A program made the position numbers and the translations under genes. A DNA stretch of 64,000 nucleotides from positions 52,448 through 116,447 of the forward strand of contig JAJEAR010000048.1 in NCBI GenBank assembly GCA_022822665.1, in the 5' to 3' direction. The notes beneath the pieces were generated by a model. It did no database searches. It was not told the origin of the DNA and saw nothing but the letters and a program-made list of their open reading frames with translations. This document shows positions 7,800-16,673 of the stretch, in pieces. Position 1 is the first letter of the stretch. Each line of letters opens with the position of its first letter. This DNA comes from Alphaproteobacteria bacterium. GTDB lineage: Bacteria; Pseudomonadota; Alphaproteobacteria; Thalassobaculales; Thalassobaculaceae.

Positions 7800-10241
7800 A
7801 TGGCTGATCTTCCAGCTCATGCCCGGGTCGTCGTCATCGGGGGCGGCGTCGTCGGCTGTTCCGTCCTCTACCACCTGGCTCTCGCCGGCTGGGCGGACTG
7901 CGTGGTGCTGGAAAAGGCCGAACTCGCCTCGGGCTCGAGCTGGCACGCGGCCGGCAACTGTCCCAATTTCTCGGCATCCTGGAGCATCATGAAGCTCCAG
8001 AGCGACTCGACCGCGCTCTACCGCGAACTCGCCTCGCGGCCTGATGCCCCGATCAACTACCACGTGACCGGCTCGATTCGGCTCGCACACAGCGCTGCGC
8101 GCATGCACGAGTTCGCGCATGTGGTGTCCATGGGACGGAACATGGGGCTGGAATTCGAACTCCTCGGTCCCGACGACCTGCGCGCCCGCTACCCGTTTCT
8201 CGAGACCCACGACCTGGAGGGCGGGCTGTGGGATCCGACCGACGGGGATATCGACCCGTCACAGCTGACCCAGGCGCTGGCCGCCGCCGCGCGCGGCCTG
8301 GGAGCGAGGGTGGTCCGGTTCTGCCCGGTCACAGGGGTCGAGCGCACTGCCGGGGGCTGGCGCGTGCTCACTCCGCAGGGCGCGGTGAGCTGCCGGTACG
8401 TGGTAAACGCCGCCGGCTATCGGGCGCGCGAAGTCGGGCGGATGTTTGGTCGCGAGGTCCCGTCAGTCGCCCTGTCGCACCAGTACATGGTCACGGAATC
8501 CATCGATGCCCTTGCCGATCGCGACCGGAGGCTGCCGTTGCTGCGCGACCCCGACAGTTCCTGGTACCTGCGCCAGGAAATCGACGGGCTGCTGCTCGGA
8601 CCCTACGAGCGGAACTGCCGGGCGCACTGGACAGGTCGTGACGACCCGATGCCCGACGACTTCTCGTTCCAGCTCTACCCGGACGACCTCGACCGGCTCG
8701 AGTGGTACATCGAGGATGCGTGCGCCCGGGTGCCGGTGCTGGGTACGGCCGGCATCAGCCGGGTGGTCAACGGGCCCATTCCCTATGCACCCGACGGCAA
8801 CCCCCTGGTCGGACCGATGCCGGGCGTGCCCGACGCCTTCGAGGCCTGCGTCTTCACCTTCGGCATCGTCCAGGCCGGGGGAGCCGGAAGACTGCTGGCC
8901 GAGTGGATCACCGAAGGCGAGACATCAACCGACAGCTGGTCGATCGACCCGCGCCGGTTCACCGACCACGCCAACCAGGTCTACGCCGAGGCCAAGGGCA
9001 TCGAGGTCTACTCGCACGAATACGCCATGCACTTCCCGGGCATCCAGTGGCCGGCGGGCCGGCCGGCGAAGACATCGCCGGTCCATGCCATGCTGGAAGC
9101 CAGGGGTGCGGAGTTCGGCGCCGCCGGCGGTTGGGAGCGGGCCGACTGGTTTCCGCGCGACAGTGACCGGCGCGGACCGGCCTGCGGCTGGGGCCGGCAA
9201 CACTGGTTCGGGACCGTGGGCGAGGAGTGCCGGCACGTCGCCCGCGCGGCCGGAGTCCTGGACCTGCCGGGGTTCTCGCGTTTCGAGATCACCGGCTCCG
9301 ACGCGGCCGCCTGGCTGTTGCGGATGATCACCGGCCGGCTTCCGGCCCCGGGCCGGACCGGCCTTGCCTACTTCGCCTCTCCGGCGGGGCGGGTCCTGAC
9401 CGAAATGACCATCACCCGGTTCGATGACGGCCGCTTCTGGCTGCTCGGGCCGGCAGGCGGCTACTGGCACGACCGTGATTGGCTCCTCGGGCACCGGTCA
9501 GGCGACGTGCGGATCGAGGACCTGACCAGCCGCTGGACGACGCTCGTCATCGCCGGGCCGCGCTCGCGCGAGGTGATGGCGAATGCAACGGCACTCGCGC
9601 TGTCGAACGAGGAATTCCCGTGGCTGCATCACCGTCCGGTCGAGGTGGCGATGGCGCGCGGACACGCGATCCGGGTCTCCTATGCCGGCGAGCTCGGGTG
9701 GGAACTGCATGTCCCGTTCGAACACGCCGCAGCGGTGTACCGCAGGGTGCTCGAGGCCGGCGAGGCCTGTGGCATCGCCGATTTCGGAATGCTGGCGCTG
9801 GACTCGATGCGGATCGAAAAGGGCTACCGGTCGTGGAAGAGCGACCTCAGCAGCGACTACAGCATGATCGAGAGTGGCCTGGCCGGCTGGATAGACTTCC
9901 GCAAGGACGATTTCGTCGGCCGGACGGCACTGCTTGCCGAACGCGAGGCCGGACCAGTCCGCGATTGCGCCACGCTTCTCGTTGACGAACCGGCGCTGCC
10001 GGGACACGGCGAGGCGATCGCCCTGTCGACGGTGTTCGACGGGCCAACCCCGGTCGGGCTCGTGCTGTCGGCCGGCTACGGACACCGGGTCGGCCAGTCG
10101 CTGGCCCTGGCGGTCTGCGAGACCGCGGCACTCGAACCCGGCCGTGCGCTCGAAATCGAGATCCTGGGAGAACGGCGCGCGGCGCGGGTCGCACCGCGCC
10201 GGGCCGTCTATGACCCCGACAACCTGCGCCTGAAGGCGTAA
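7800..10241 (+). CDS. FAD-dependent dehydrogenase/GcvT fusion (dimethylglycine or sarcosine dehydrogenase type)
   Basis: Enzymes of this type oxidatively demethylate N-methyl glycines and pass the one-carbon unit to tetrahydrofolate. The 813-residue product has an N-terminal FAD fold (VVVIGGGVVGCSVLYHLA, residues 9-26), then GSSWHAAG, whose His matches the residue that carries covalent FAD in dimethylglycine dehydrogenase. A middle FAO domain follows and then an aminomethyltransferase (GcvT) domain from about residue 430, with YAGELGWELHVP and the family motif LDSMRIEKGYRSW. The ATG at 7800 has CTGGAGG 9 bases upstream. An MttB-family methyltransferase gene follows 19 bases later, so a role in betaine or dimethylglycine breakdown is likely. 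The exact substrate is open. Confidence 0.85.
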   Translation: MADLPAHARVVVIGGGVVGCSVLYHLALAGWADCVVLEKAELASGSSWHAAGNCPNFSASWSIMKLQSDSTALYRELASRPDAPINYHVTGSIRLAHSAARMHEFAHVVSMGRNMGLEFELLGPDDLRARYPFLETHDLEGGLWDPTDGDIDPSQLTQALAAAARGLGARVVRFCPVTGVERTAGGWRVLTPQGAVSCRYVVNAAGYRAREVGRMFGREVPSVALSHQYMVTESIDALADRDRRLPLLRDPDSSWYLRQEIDGLLLGPYERNCRAHWTGRDDPMPDDFSFQLYPDDLDRLEWYIEDACARVPVLGTAGISRVVNGPIPYAPDGNPLVGPMPGVPDAFEACVFTFGIVQAGGAGRLLAEWITEGETSTDSWSIDPRRFTDHANQVYAEAKGIEVYSHEYAMHFPGIQWPAGRPAKTSPVHAMLEARGAEFGAAGGWERADWFPRDSDRRGPACGWGRQHWFGTVGEECRHVARAAGVLDLPGFSRFEITGSDAAAWLLRMITGRLPAPGRTGLAYFASPAGRVLTEMTITRFDDGRFWLLGPAGGYWHDRDWLLGHRSGDVRIEDLTSRWTTLVIAGPRSREVMANATALALSNEEFPWLHHRPVEVAMARGHAIRVSYAGELGWELHVPFEHAAAVYRRVLEAGEACGIADFGMLALDSMRIEKGYRSWKSDLSSDYSMIESGLAGWIDFRKDDFVGRTALLAEREAGPVRDCATLLVDEPALPGHGEAIALSTVFDGPTPVGLVLSAGYGHRVGQSLALAVCETAALEPGRALEIEILGERRAARVAPRRAVYDPDNLRLKA

Positions 10242-10260
10242 CGCACAGGGAGGAAGCGGC

Positions 10261-11838
10261 ATGGGCACATCGGTCATCGACGCAACCCCGCGCCGGCGCC
10301 GCGGCCGGTCCGCCCGCCGCGAGGAACGCCTCGCGCCGCTGGCAGAGGACATCCGCCCGGTTCGCGGCGGCCTGGCAGGGGGCTGGTACCGGCCGTTCGG
10401 CGACCACGACGTCGGCCGTATTCACCAGTCGGTCCTCCAGGTGCTGGAACAGATCGGCCTGTCCGGCGCCACGGCCTCCTGTGTCGAACTGTGCGAGGCC
10501 GCGGGAGCCGTGCACGGCAGTGACGGCCGGTTGCGGTTTCCCCGCGGGCTGGTCGAGGACACCATTGCCGGCGCCGGCAGGAAGTTCCCGCTGCACGCAC
10601 GAAACCCGGCGCACGACATGGAGCCGTTCGGCTCGAACGTCTATTTCGGAACAGCCGGTGCGGCAACGCAGATTGTCGATGTCGTAACCGCCTCCTACCG
10701 TAACGCCACGGTCCACGACCTGTACCAGGCAGCGGTGCTGGTGGAGCACCTCGACAACATCCATTTCTTCCAGCGCCCGGTCACCCCCACCGATGTCGAG
10801 GGGCTGCTGCAGCTGGATACCAACACGCTGTACGCCTGTCTTGCGGGAACCGGCAAGCACATCGGTACCAGCTTCACGAAGCGCGCCGGCGCCGAACTGG
10901 GCCTCGAGATCCTGCACGAGGTGGCCGGTGGCGAAAAGGCCTGGCGCGAGCGTCCTTTCGTCAGCAATTCGAACTGTTTCGTGGTTCCTCCGCTGACCTT
11001 TGCCGAGGATGCCTGCGGTGTGCTGGAAACCTGTGTGCGCGGCGGCATGCCCGTGCTGCTGCTTTCGGCCGGCCAGGCCGGCGCAACCGCCCCGGCGGCA
11101 CTGGCGGGAGCGGTGGTCCAGGCCTGTTCCGAGGTCCTGGCGGGACTGGTCTACGTCAACGCCATCTGTCCCGGATCGCCGGCCATCTTCGGGACCTGGC
11201 CGTTCGTGTCGGACCTGCGCACCGGCTCGATGTCTGGAGGATCCGGCGAACAGGGCCTGCTGTCGGCCGCCTGCGGCCAGATGGCCTGCTTCTACGACCT
11301 GACCGGCGGGGCGCCGGCCGGCATGAGCGATGCCAAGCTGCCCGACTACCAAGCGGGCTACGAAAAGGGAGCCACCGCGATCATGGCCGGTCTTGCCGGT
11401 CTCAACCTCGTCTACGAGGCCGCCGGCATGCATGCCTCCCTGCTCGGGTTCTGCCTCGAGAGCCTTATCCTCGACAACGACCTGCTCGGCCAGGCGATGC
11501 GCGGCGTGCGTGGCATCGAGGTTACCGAGGACTCACTGTCACTCGATGTGATCCGGGAGGTGTGCTGCAGCGGCCCGGGCCACTACCTCGGCCAGCCACA
11601 CACCCTGCGGCTGATGCAGCGCGAGTTCGTCTATCCGCAGGTGGGGGACCGGACCAGTCCCAAGGAATGGGTCGAACTCGGCAAGCCGGACCAGGTCCGC
11701 AGGGCAACGGAAACCCGGAACCGGATCCTTGCGACCGACCGGCCCCGCCTGCTCGACAGCGACCTTGACCGCCGTCTGCGGGCCCGCTGTGACATCGTGA
11801 TCCCTGAACGGGCGATGGGTCCGGCGGCGTTGCCGTAA
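10261..11838 (+). CDS. Trimethylamine methyltransferase (MttB) superfamily protein, non-pyrrolysine type
   Basis: MttB-family enzymes transfer a methyl group from a quaternary or tertiary amine to a corrinoid protein. The 525-residue protein has the barrel motifs QAGATAPAALAGAVVQ, GSMSGGSGEQGLLSAA, KLPDYQAGYEKG and the C-terminal SPKEWVELGKPD. The frame is uninterrupted with no in-frame amber codon, so it belongs to the non-pyrrolysine branch that includes glycine betaine methyltransferases. GGGAGG lies before the ATG. It forms an operon with the dehydrogenase upstream. No corrinoid protein or activator gene is in the window, so the methyl acceptor is unknown. Confidence 0.88.
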   Translation: MGTSVIDATPRRRRGRSARREERLAPLAEDIRPVRGGLAGGWYRPFGDHDVGRIHQSVLQVLEQIGLSGATASCVELCEAAGAVHGSDGRLRFPRGLVEDTIAGAGRKFPLHARNPAHDMEPFGSNVYFGTAGAATQIVDVVTASYRNATVHDLYQAAVLVEHLDNIHFFQRPVTPTDVEGLLQLDTNTLYACLAGTGKHIGTSFTKRAGAELGLEILHEVAGGEKAWRERPFVSNSNCFVVPPLTFAEDACGVLETCVRGGMPVLLLSAGQAGATAPAALAGAVVQACSEVLAGLVYVNAICPGSPAIFGTWPFVSDLRTGSMSGGSGEQGLLSAACGQMACFYDLTGGAPAGMSDAKLPDYQAGYEKGATAIMAGLAGLNLVYEAAGMHASLLGFCLESLILDNDLLGQAMRGVRGIEVTEDSLSLDVIREVCCSGPGHYLGQPHTLRLMQREFVYPQVGDRTSPKEWVELGKPDQVRRATETRNRILATDRPRLLDSDLDRRLRARCDIVIPERAMGPAALP

Positions 11839-11961
11839 CGCTGTCAGTGGTGACGCACAGGCGCGGAGTTCCGGTTGCATGCCGCGGTTCCGTGAATGGC
11901 GGCGTTCCCCGATCGCCGGAATGAGCCGATCCGGGGTGGTCCGGCAGTGGCGTTCCCGTGT

Positions 11962-12700
11962 CCCCGGGTGGATGTCCGGGAGGTCGGGGAGGCACGCACG
12001 CCCGGTGAGTTCGTCCAGGCGGGCCTCCAACTCGCGGAGCCGGTCAGACATGCCCCGCACGCAACCACCCTCCCCGATGGCCGCGATCCGCTTCTCGATC
12101 TGCGCCAGTTCCTTCCAGCCTGTCTCGGCGCTCGCGGTGGAGCCGGTTGGTCTCCCTGACATGCGCCTTCATCGCTTCGGCGGCGGCCTCCGGCGCCGTC
12201 AGCCTGTCCCTGAGCCCCGCCAGCACCGGTCCTTGATGACGGGGCGTCGGATCGTCCTTCTGTTGGAACACGAACCCGTCATGACGTGGTTGGAGCAGCC
12301 GTAGCGTCCCCTGGCCTCGTATCGCGCAGGAGCCGCCGCAGATGCCGCATTCGAGCGGCCCGGAGAACAGGTAGCGTGGCCGGCGGACGACGTTCACCCG
12401 GCTGGCGCAAGCGTTCCGGGTCGCCGCGAAGGCGGAGGCGTACCGTTCCGCAGGCTCCCTCTGCCTGGCCTTGGCCGCGTGCCCAAGCGCGTCGTTCCGG
12501 ATGCGGAGCTTGGGAACCTGCGCGACGATCCACTTCTCGGGCGGGCTGATCCGCACGACCCGCTTGCCGGTGTCCGGTTTTCATGAGGCGCTGGCGGTTC
12601 CACACCAGCCTGCCGATGCAGATCTCGTTGTTGAGCAGCCTGGCGCTCCGCTTCGCGTGACCCGAGCACGGTGTTGTTCCGGCGCCTGCCGCTCCCCCGT
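11962..12700 (-). pseudogene. Degenerate serine recombinase, C-terminal part in three frames
   Basis: Three pieces on the minus strand line up in order with the C-terminal half of large serine site-specific recombinases. Bases 12641-12573 give RLLNNEICIGRLVWNRQRLM (the recombinase domain). Bases 12556-12112 give SPPEKWIVAQVPKLRI, then RRPRYLFSGPLECGICGG (half of the zinc ribbon), then VLAGLRDRLTAPEAAAE. Bases 12117-11962 give WKELAQIEKRIAAIGEGG and MSDRLRELEARLDEL. The frames change near 12565 and 12115. The catalytic N-terminal domain with its serine is not found upstream. The gene is dead, a relic of a mobile element next to the HigBA pair. Confidence 0.82.
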
Positions 12701-12865
12701 ACAACCACGTCCCGGAGAGCACGCTTGTCGCGTCTATCCGGCCTTGTCAGACCTCCGAGCGTGGTTTCAAGAGCAAGATCATACTCCTGGCCCCTGCCGG
12801 CTTCTCCAGCGGGGCGTATGTGCCCCCTGGAGGGTGAGAGCAAGGAACTCCGCGCGAACAGCCAG

Positions 12866-13171
12866 TCACGCCGGCTGGCAGCGCCAGACGTCGATCTCGT
12901 CGGCACGGGCCCGCATCCGCGTGGCGTCATGCCATGCCTGCATCCGCAGCAGCAGGTCCATGTTGAGCCCGAACGCCTTCTCCAACCGCACCGCCATCTC
13001 GGGCGAGAGCGACGCGTTGCCGTTCAGCAGGTCGGAAAGCGTTGCCCGGCGCACGCCGATAATCCGCGCCGCCGCCGACACGCTCAAACCCAGCGCCTCA
13101 CGGGCCTCGATCCGGATGAAGGCGCCGGCGTGCGGGGAAGTCATCCCCAACTTGATGCCGTCGCTGGTCAT
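12866..13171 (-). CDS. higA: HigA-type antitoxin (XRE helix-turn-helix)
   Basis: This 101-residue antitoxin would neutralise the adjacent RelE-like toxin and repress the pair. The helix-turn-helix reads LSVSAAARIIGVRRATLSDLL and is followed by the family stretch ASLSPEMAVRLEKAFGLNMDLLLRMQAWHD. Its ATG (13171-13169) overlaps the toxin stop by one base (TGATG), with GGAGG just upstream inside the toxin gene. Toxin-first order is typical of HigBA. It lies between a dead recombinase and plasmid-type relics, so horizontal origin is likely. Confidence 0.92.
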   Translation of the reverse strand: MTSDGIKLGMTSPHAGAFIRIEAREALGLSVSAAARIIGVRRATLSDLLNGNASLSPEMAVRLEKAFGLNMDLLLRMQAWHDATRMRARADEIDVWRCQPA

Positions 13172-13470
13172 CAGTGGCAGTCCTCCAGGTTCAAACGCTC
13201 GATGCCACCGTCCCGCTCCTCGAACGTGATCCGCCAGTTGCCCGACACGGACACGCTCCACGCGTTCCGTCGCGCTCCGGTCAGCCGGTGAACCCGCCAT
13301 CCGGACGCCACCTCGCGGATGAAGCCCTCCATTGTCTCCACCATGGCGAGCGCGGTCAGGATGCCGCGCACCCGTTCCGCAAGGTCCTGCTTGAGCAGCC
13401 GGGGCGAGTCGGCCTCGTAGAGCTGGCACAGGCTCCGGTGGCAAATGGAACGGACTATCGTGTGGCGCAC
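13171..13470 (-). CDS. higB: HigB-type toxin (RelE/ParE superfamily)
   Basis: This is a ribosome-dependent mRNA interferase-like toxin. From the GTG at 13470 the product has 99 residues, close to the 92-95 of the family. The core reads VRSICHRSLCQLYEADSPR, then LAERVRGILTALAMVETME, and ends WSVSVSGNWRITFEERDGG with NLEDCH, the end typical of HigB (family NLEDYH). The frame is open to an ATG at 13527, but the extra residues do not resemble the family. It is translationally coupled to higA. Confidence 0.88.
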   Translation of the reverse strand: MRHTIVRSICHRSLCQLYEADSPRLLKQDLAERVRGILTALAMVETMEGFIREVASGWRVHRLTGARRNAWSVSVSGNWRITFEERDGGIERLNLEDCH

Positions 13471-13673
13471 ATGTTCGGCATTACCGTGCAGGATGAAAGA
13501 CGTCGCACCGTCTGTCTGTAGCGGCACGAGAGGACTCGCAGCACCTTGCGGCGCCAGTCGGGTGAGCCCGTCCGTTCAGCCCTTGTTCCACGCGCCACGA
13601 GCATACATTTGGCCGGTATGGACCGGCCCGGATACACCTGCTTCAACGCCGCCGCGGAGCTGACAGGCTGGTA

Positions 13674-13817
13674 GTGTCGATCGACAGGATCGCCTCTCCG
13701 GCGCGGGGCGTGGGGTATTTCGAGAAGGACGGCTACTACGGGAAGAACGACGGAGCGCACTGCGAGGCAGGCATCGGGGTTCTCTGGAACGCAATACCTC
13801 CCGGCGAGATATCCTGA
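13674..13817 (+). pseudogene. Fragment resembling the N-terminus of a MobF-type conjugative relaxase
   Basis: A 47-codon frame reads SIDRIASPARGVGYFEKDGY followed by YGKNDGAHCEAGIG and a stop. This resembles the start of TrwC/TraI-type relaxases, where a conserved YYEKDDYY-like segment follows the catalytic tyrosine region. Nothing of the rest of the relaxase or of its helicase domain follows. If the match is right, it is a relic of a conjugative plasmid or integrative element. The match is short and made by eye. Confidence 0.45.
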
Positions 13818-14138
13818 AGAGGATCCGGGACGCCGGCGAGACGTCCATCTGGCAATTTTCCGACACGATCAGGGAAACCATGGGCCCCGGCGATTATGGC
13901 CTCCTGCTGTTCGAGGAGAACCGCGTCAAGACGATGGATTTCAGGCCCCGCCTTGCAAAAATCACAACCTGGTCGTTTCTGATTGGGACTGGAGGAAATG
14001 GGCGTCATTCCTTCAGCCGAAGATTTCCATCGGGGTCTTGCAGAGGCCAATCGAGTAATTCCGAAGGATGCTTTCAAGCATCAAGCCGAACGTGCGGAAC
14101 CAGGCGCAAGTTGGACGGACATGTACGACATGGTATGA
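13742..14138 (+). pseudogene. Frameshifted gene of unknown family
   Basis: Two adjacent frames read as one protein. The first includes RRDILKRIRDAGETSIWQFS, then GPGDYGLLLFEENRVKTMDF and PRLAKITTWSFLIG. Near 13985 the frame changes and continues LEEMGVIPSAEDFHRGLAEA, then PKDAFKHQAERAEPGASWTD to a stop at 14138. The joined text has normal protein composition, unlike the neighbouring spurious frames. I do not recognise the family. It overlaps the relaxase-like fragment and is best treated as a broken accessory gene. Confidence 0.4.
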
Positions 14139-14426
14139 AGATCGCGCTGCGCAAGGTTCGGCAAGAGCCCCTGACGCCGGGATTCCTCCCCCGATCGTCC
14201 CTGCTCATCGCGGGCCTGGCTGGCCCGTTCGCATGTCGTCCGTCACTGGGTGCGAAGTCTCCTCGTACGTCGATCACGACAGGCTGCGTAAACCCGTCAA
14301 CCTTACCTCGCAAGAGTCCCCTTGTCGGGGCGGCCCCGGCGCTGTCATCGCTCATTTTTTCAAAGCGCGGCCCGCAGCCGGAACTTCCGCGCATTTGCTC
14401 CGGCATCAACAAACGGCCCGGCCAGC
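14139..14426. other. Intergenic, no recognised feature
   Basis: I see no gene here. A short run of six T residues lies near 14353, just past the MFS gene end. It has no clear stem. Confidence 0.35.
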
Positions 14427-15626
14427 CTACGAACGGGGCGGAACGGCGCGATGGGTCTCCGGCGCCCAGCGGGCGAAGGCGAGGCCGATGGCCACCAGCA
14501 GCAGGGCCGAGAGCATCAGCGCCGCCCCGGATCCGTGCAGGTCGACGATCAGGCCGAGCATGATCGGCCCGACCACGTAGCCGATGTCTCCCAGCATCCT
14601 GAACATGCTCATCGCCGATGCATTCATGCCCCGGGGGGCGCTGTCGGCGGCATAGGCCGCGGGAGCCGATCCGCCGATGCTTGACGCAATCCCCCACAGC
14701 GCGTTCGCGGCGGCAAACCACAGGAACGAATCCGCCACGCCAAACATGACGAAGGAGGCACCGGTGATCGCGGTCGCGGGTACGATCACGACCTTGCGGC
14801 CCCAGCGGTCGACCGCCATTCCGGCCGGGTAGACCGCGACCAGGCCGAGCACGCTGCCGACAGCGAGACCGATGCCGATCTCGTCGTAGTCGAGCCCGAT
14901 CCGCATGCTGCCGATGATCGGCACCACGTTGAACAGTCCACCGGTGCGGGTGAGCGCGTTGATCAGCGCGATGCCGCTGACCAGCATGAAACCGGCGTTG
15001 CTCCACAACAACCTCATCTGCTGGCCGAGCGGGGGGAGCCGCACGCCGCCCAACCGTCCGGCGGCAAGGTGCCGCGTCTCCGCGACCACGGTGAACGCCA
15101 CGGCGGCGGCGACGAGACTGGCCGCGGCGCAGAACCAGAACGGGGCGTCGAGCCCCCAGTGTTCGGCGAGGATACCGCCCGGCAGTGGTCCGATCCCGAC
15201 CGCGAAGATGAAACTTCCCTGGTATATCGCGATCATCCGGCCGCGCCGCTCCGGCGTCGAGATGTCTGCAAGGACGATCGAACCGGCGGTCACCGTCATG
15301 CCCGCACCGGCACCGGCAACGAAGCGGGTCAGCAGGAACTCGGGATAGCCTGTCGCATACACGCTCCAGACGTTCCCGGCCGCCGACAGCAAGCCACCGA
15401 GGACCAGGGCCCAGCGCCGTCCGAACCGATCGGCGATCTGTCCACACGGCATGGCGAGTGCGAACCGGGCCAGACCGTAAACCGCGATCGCCATGCCGAT
15501 CGCCGTCGCCGAAACCCCGAACGACGCGGCGTAGAGTGGCAACGACGGGACCATGGCCCCGAAACCGAGCTGGTTGGCAAAGATCAGCACGCACATCCAC
15601 AGCAGGATGCGACGGTCGGCAGTCAT
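14427..15626 (-). CDS. Major facilitator superfamily transporter
   Basis: This 399-residue, twelve-helix secondary transporter starts MTADRRILLWMCVLIFANQL. The family signature between helices 2 and 3 is clear: GQIADRFGRRWALVLGG. The equivalent in the second half is YPAGMAVDRWGRKVVIVPA. It resembles the drug-efflux-type MFS_1 group. The substrate cannot be told. It is separated by about 115 bases from rpoH and transcribed in the same direction. Confidence 0.9.
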   Translation of the reverse strand: MTADRRILLWMCVLIFANQLGFGAMVPSLPLYAASFGVSATAIGMAIAVYGLARFALAMPCGQIADRFGRRWALVLGGLLSAAGNVWSVYATGYPEFLLTRFVAGAGAGMTVTAGSIVLADISTPERRGRMIAIYQGSFIFAVGIGPLPGGILAEHWGLDAPFWFCAAASLVAAAVAFTVVAETRHLAAGRLGGVRLPPLGQQMRLLWSNAGFMLVSGIALINALTRTGGLFNVVPIIGSMRIGLDYDEIGIGLAVGSVLGLVAVYPAGMAVDRWGRKVVIVPATAITGASFVMFGVADSFLWFAAANALWGIASSIGGSAPAAYAADSAPRGMNASAMSMFRMLGDIGYVVGPIMLGLIVDLHGSGAALMLSALLLVAIGLAFARWAPETHRAVPPRS

Positions 15627-15741
15627 GGCGGATCAGGACCCGGTGCAGACGTGCCGGGTCACGCCGGAGCCGGTGCCCCGGGGCGGCCGCGCCCCGCGGG
15701 GGTCCTCACCTCCCCGCAGCCAGGGTTGCATCCGGCAGTCG

Positions 15742-16623
15742 TCACGCGTTGTCGGCCGCGAACTGGCGCATCGCCTTCTGGAGCTTGGCAAACGCCCGAA
15801 CCTCGATCTGGCGGATCCGTTCGCGGCTCACTCCAAACTCCTGGCTCAGTTCCTCCAGCGTCATCGCCGGTTCCCGCATGCGGCGTTCGATCAGGATCCG
15901 CCTTTCCCGTTCGTTGAGGTCCTTCATGCCGCGGGCAAGCATGTCACGACGCTGTTCGAGTTCCTGCTGCTCGCCGAGCATGTACTCCTGGTCCGGTTCT
16001 TCGTCGACCAGCCAGTCCTGCCACTCCCCGTCGCCCTCGATGGTGAGCGGAGCATTGAGCGAGTGATCCCGCCCGGCGATCCGCCGGTTCATCGCCACCA
16101 CCTCGTGCTCGGCCACGTTGAGCTGGTCAGCGATCGCGGTCACGTTCTCGGGCGAGAGATCGCCTTCCTCCATGGCGCGGAGCTGGCCCTTGATGCGGCG
16201 CAGGTTGAAGAACAGCTTCTTCTGCGCCGCCGTGGTGCCGATCTTCACCAGCGACCAGGAGTGCAGGATGTACTCCTGGATCGAGGCGCGAATCCACCAC
16301 ATGGCGTAGGTGGCGAGCCTGAAGCCGCGATCGGGATCGAACCGCTTCACCGCCTGCATCATGCCGACATTGCCCTCGGAAATCAGTTCCGCCATCGGCA
16401 GGCCGTAGCTGCGGTAGCCGGAGGCGATCTTGGCAACCAGCCGCAGGTGGCTGGTGACCAGCCGGTGTGCCGCCTCGGTGTCACCGTCCTCCTGCCAGCG
16501 CCGCGCCAGCATGTACTCCTCGTCCGGCTGCAGCATCGGAAACCTGCGGATCTCCTGCAGGTACCGCGCGAGGTTGCTCTCGGCTCCCAGAGAGGGAATT
16601 GTTGCCGGTGGCTTCGCCATCAT
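15742..16623 (-). CDS. rpoH: RNA polymerase heat-shock sigma factor sigma-32
   Basis: RpoH directs RNA polymerase to heat-shock and protein-quality promoters. The 293-residue protein has region 1.2 near NLARYLQEIRRFPML, region 2 with LVAKIASGYRSYGLPMAELI and RGFRLATYAMWWIRASIQEY, the RpoH box region with AQKKLFFNLRRIK, and region 4 with SQEFGVSRERIRQIEVRAF. Two adjacent ATG codons (16623 and 16620) could start it; a GGGGAACAGG stretch precedes them. It lies downstream of rluD on the same strand with a 50-base gap, a layout I associate with Rhodospirillales-type genomes. Confidence 0.96.
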   Translation of the reverse strand: MMAKPPATIPSLGAESNLARYLQEIRRFPMLQPDEEYMLARRWQEDGDTEAAHRLVTSHLRLVAKIASGYRSYGLPMAELISEGNVGMMQAVKRFDPDRGFRLATYAMWWIRASIQEYILHSWSLVKIGTTAAQKKLFFNLRRIKGQLRAMEEGDLSPENVTAIADQLNVAEHEVVAMNRRIAGRDHSLNAPLTIEGDGEWQDWLVDEEPDQEYMLGEQQELEQRRDMLARGMKDLNERERRILIERRMREPAMTLEELSQEFGVSRERIRQIEVRAFAKLQKAMRQFAADNA

Positions 16624-16673
16624 CCTGTTCCCCGGCTGCAGCTCCCGGTGCAGCATGTCCGTCTGTCCATCAT

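Noticed and set aside
10261..11838. Pyrrolysine-containing trimethylamine methyltransferase
   Set aside because: The frame is full length without any in-frame amber codon, so it is the non-pyrrolysine type.
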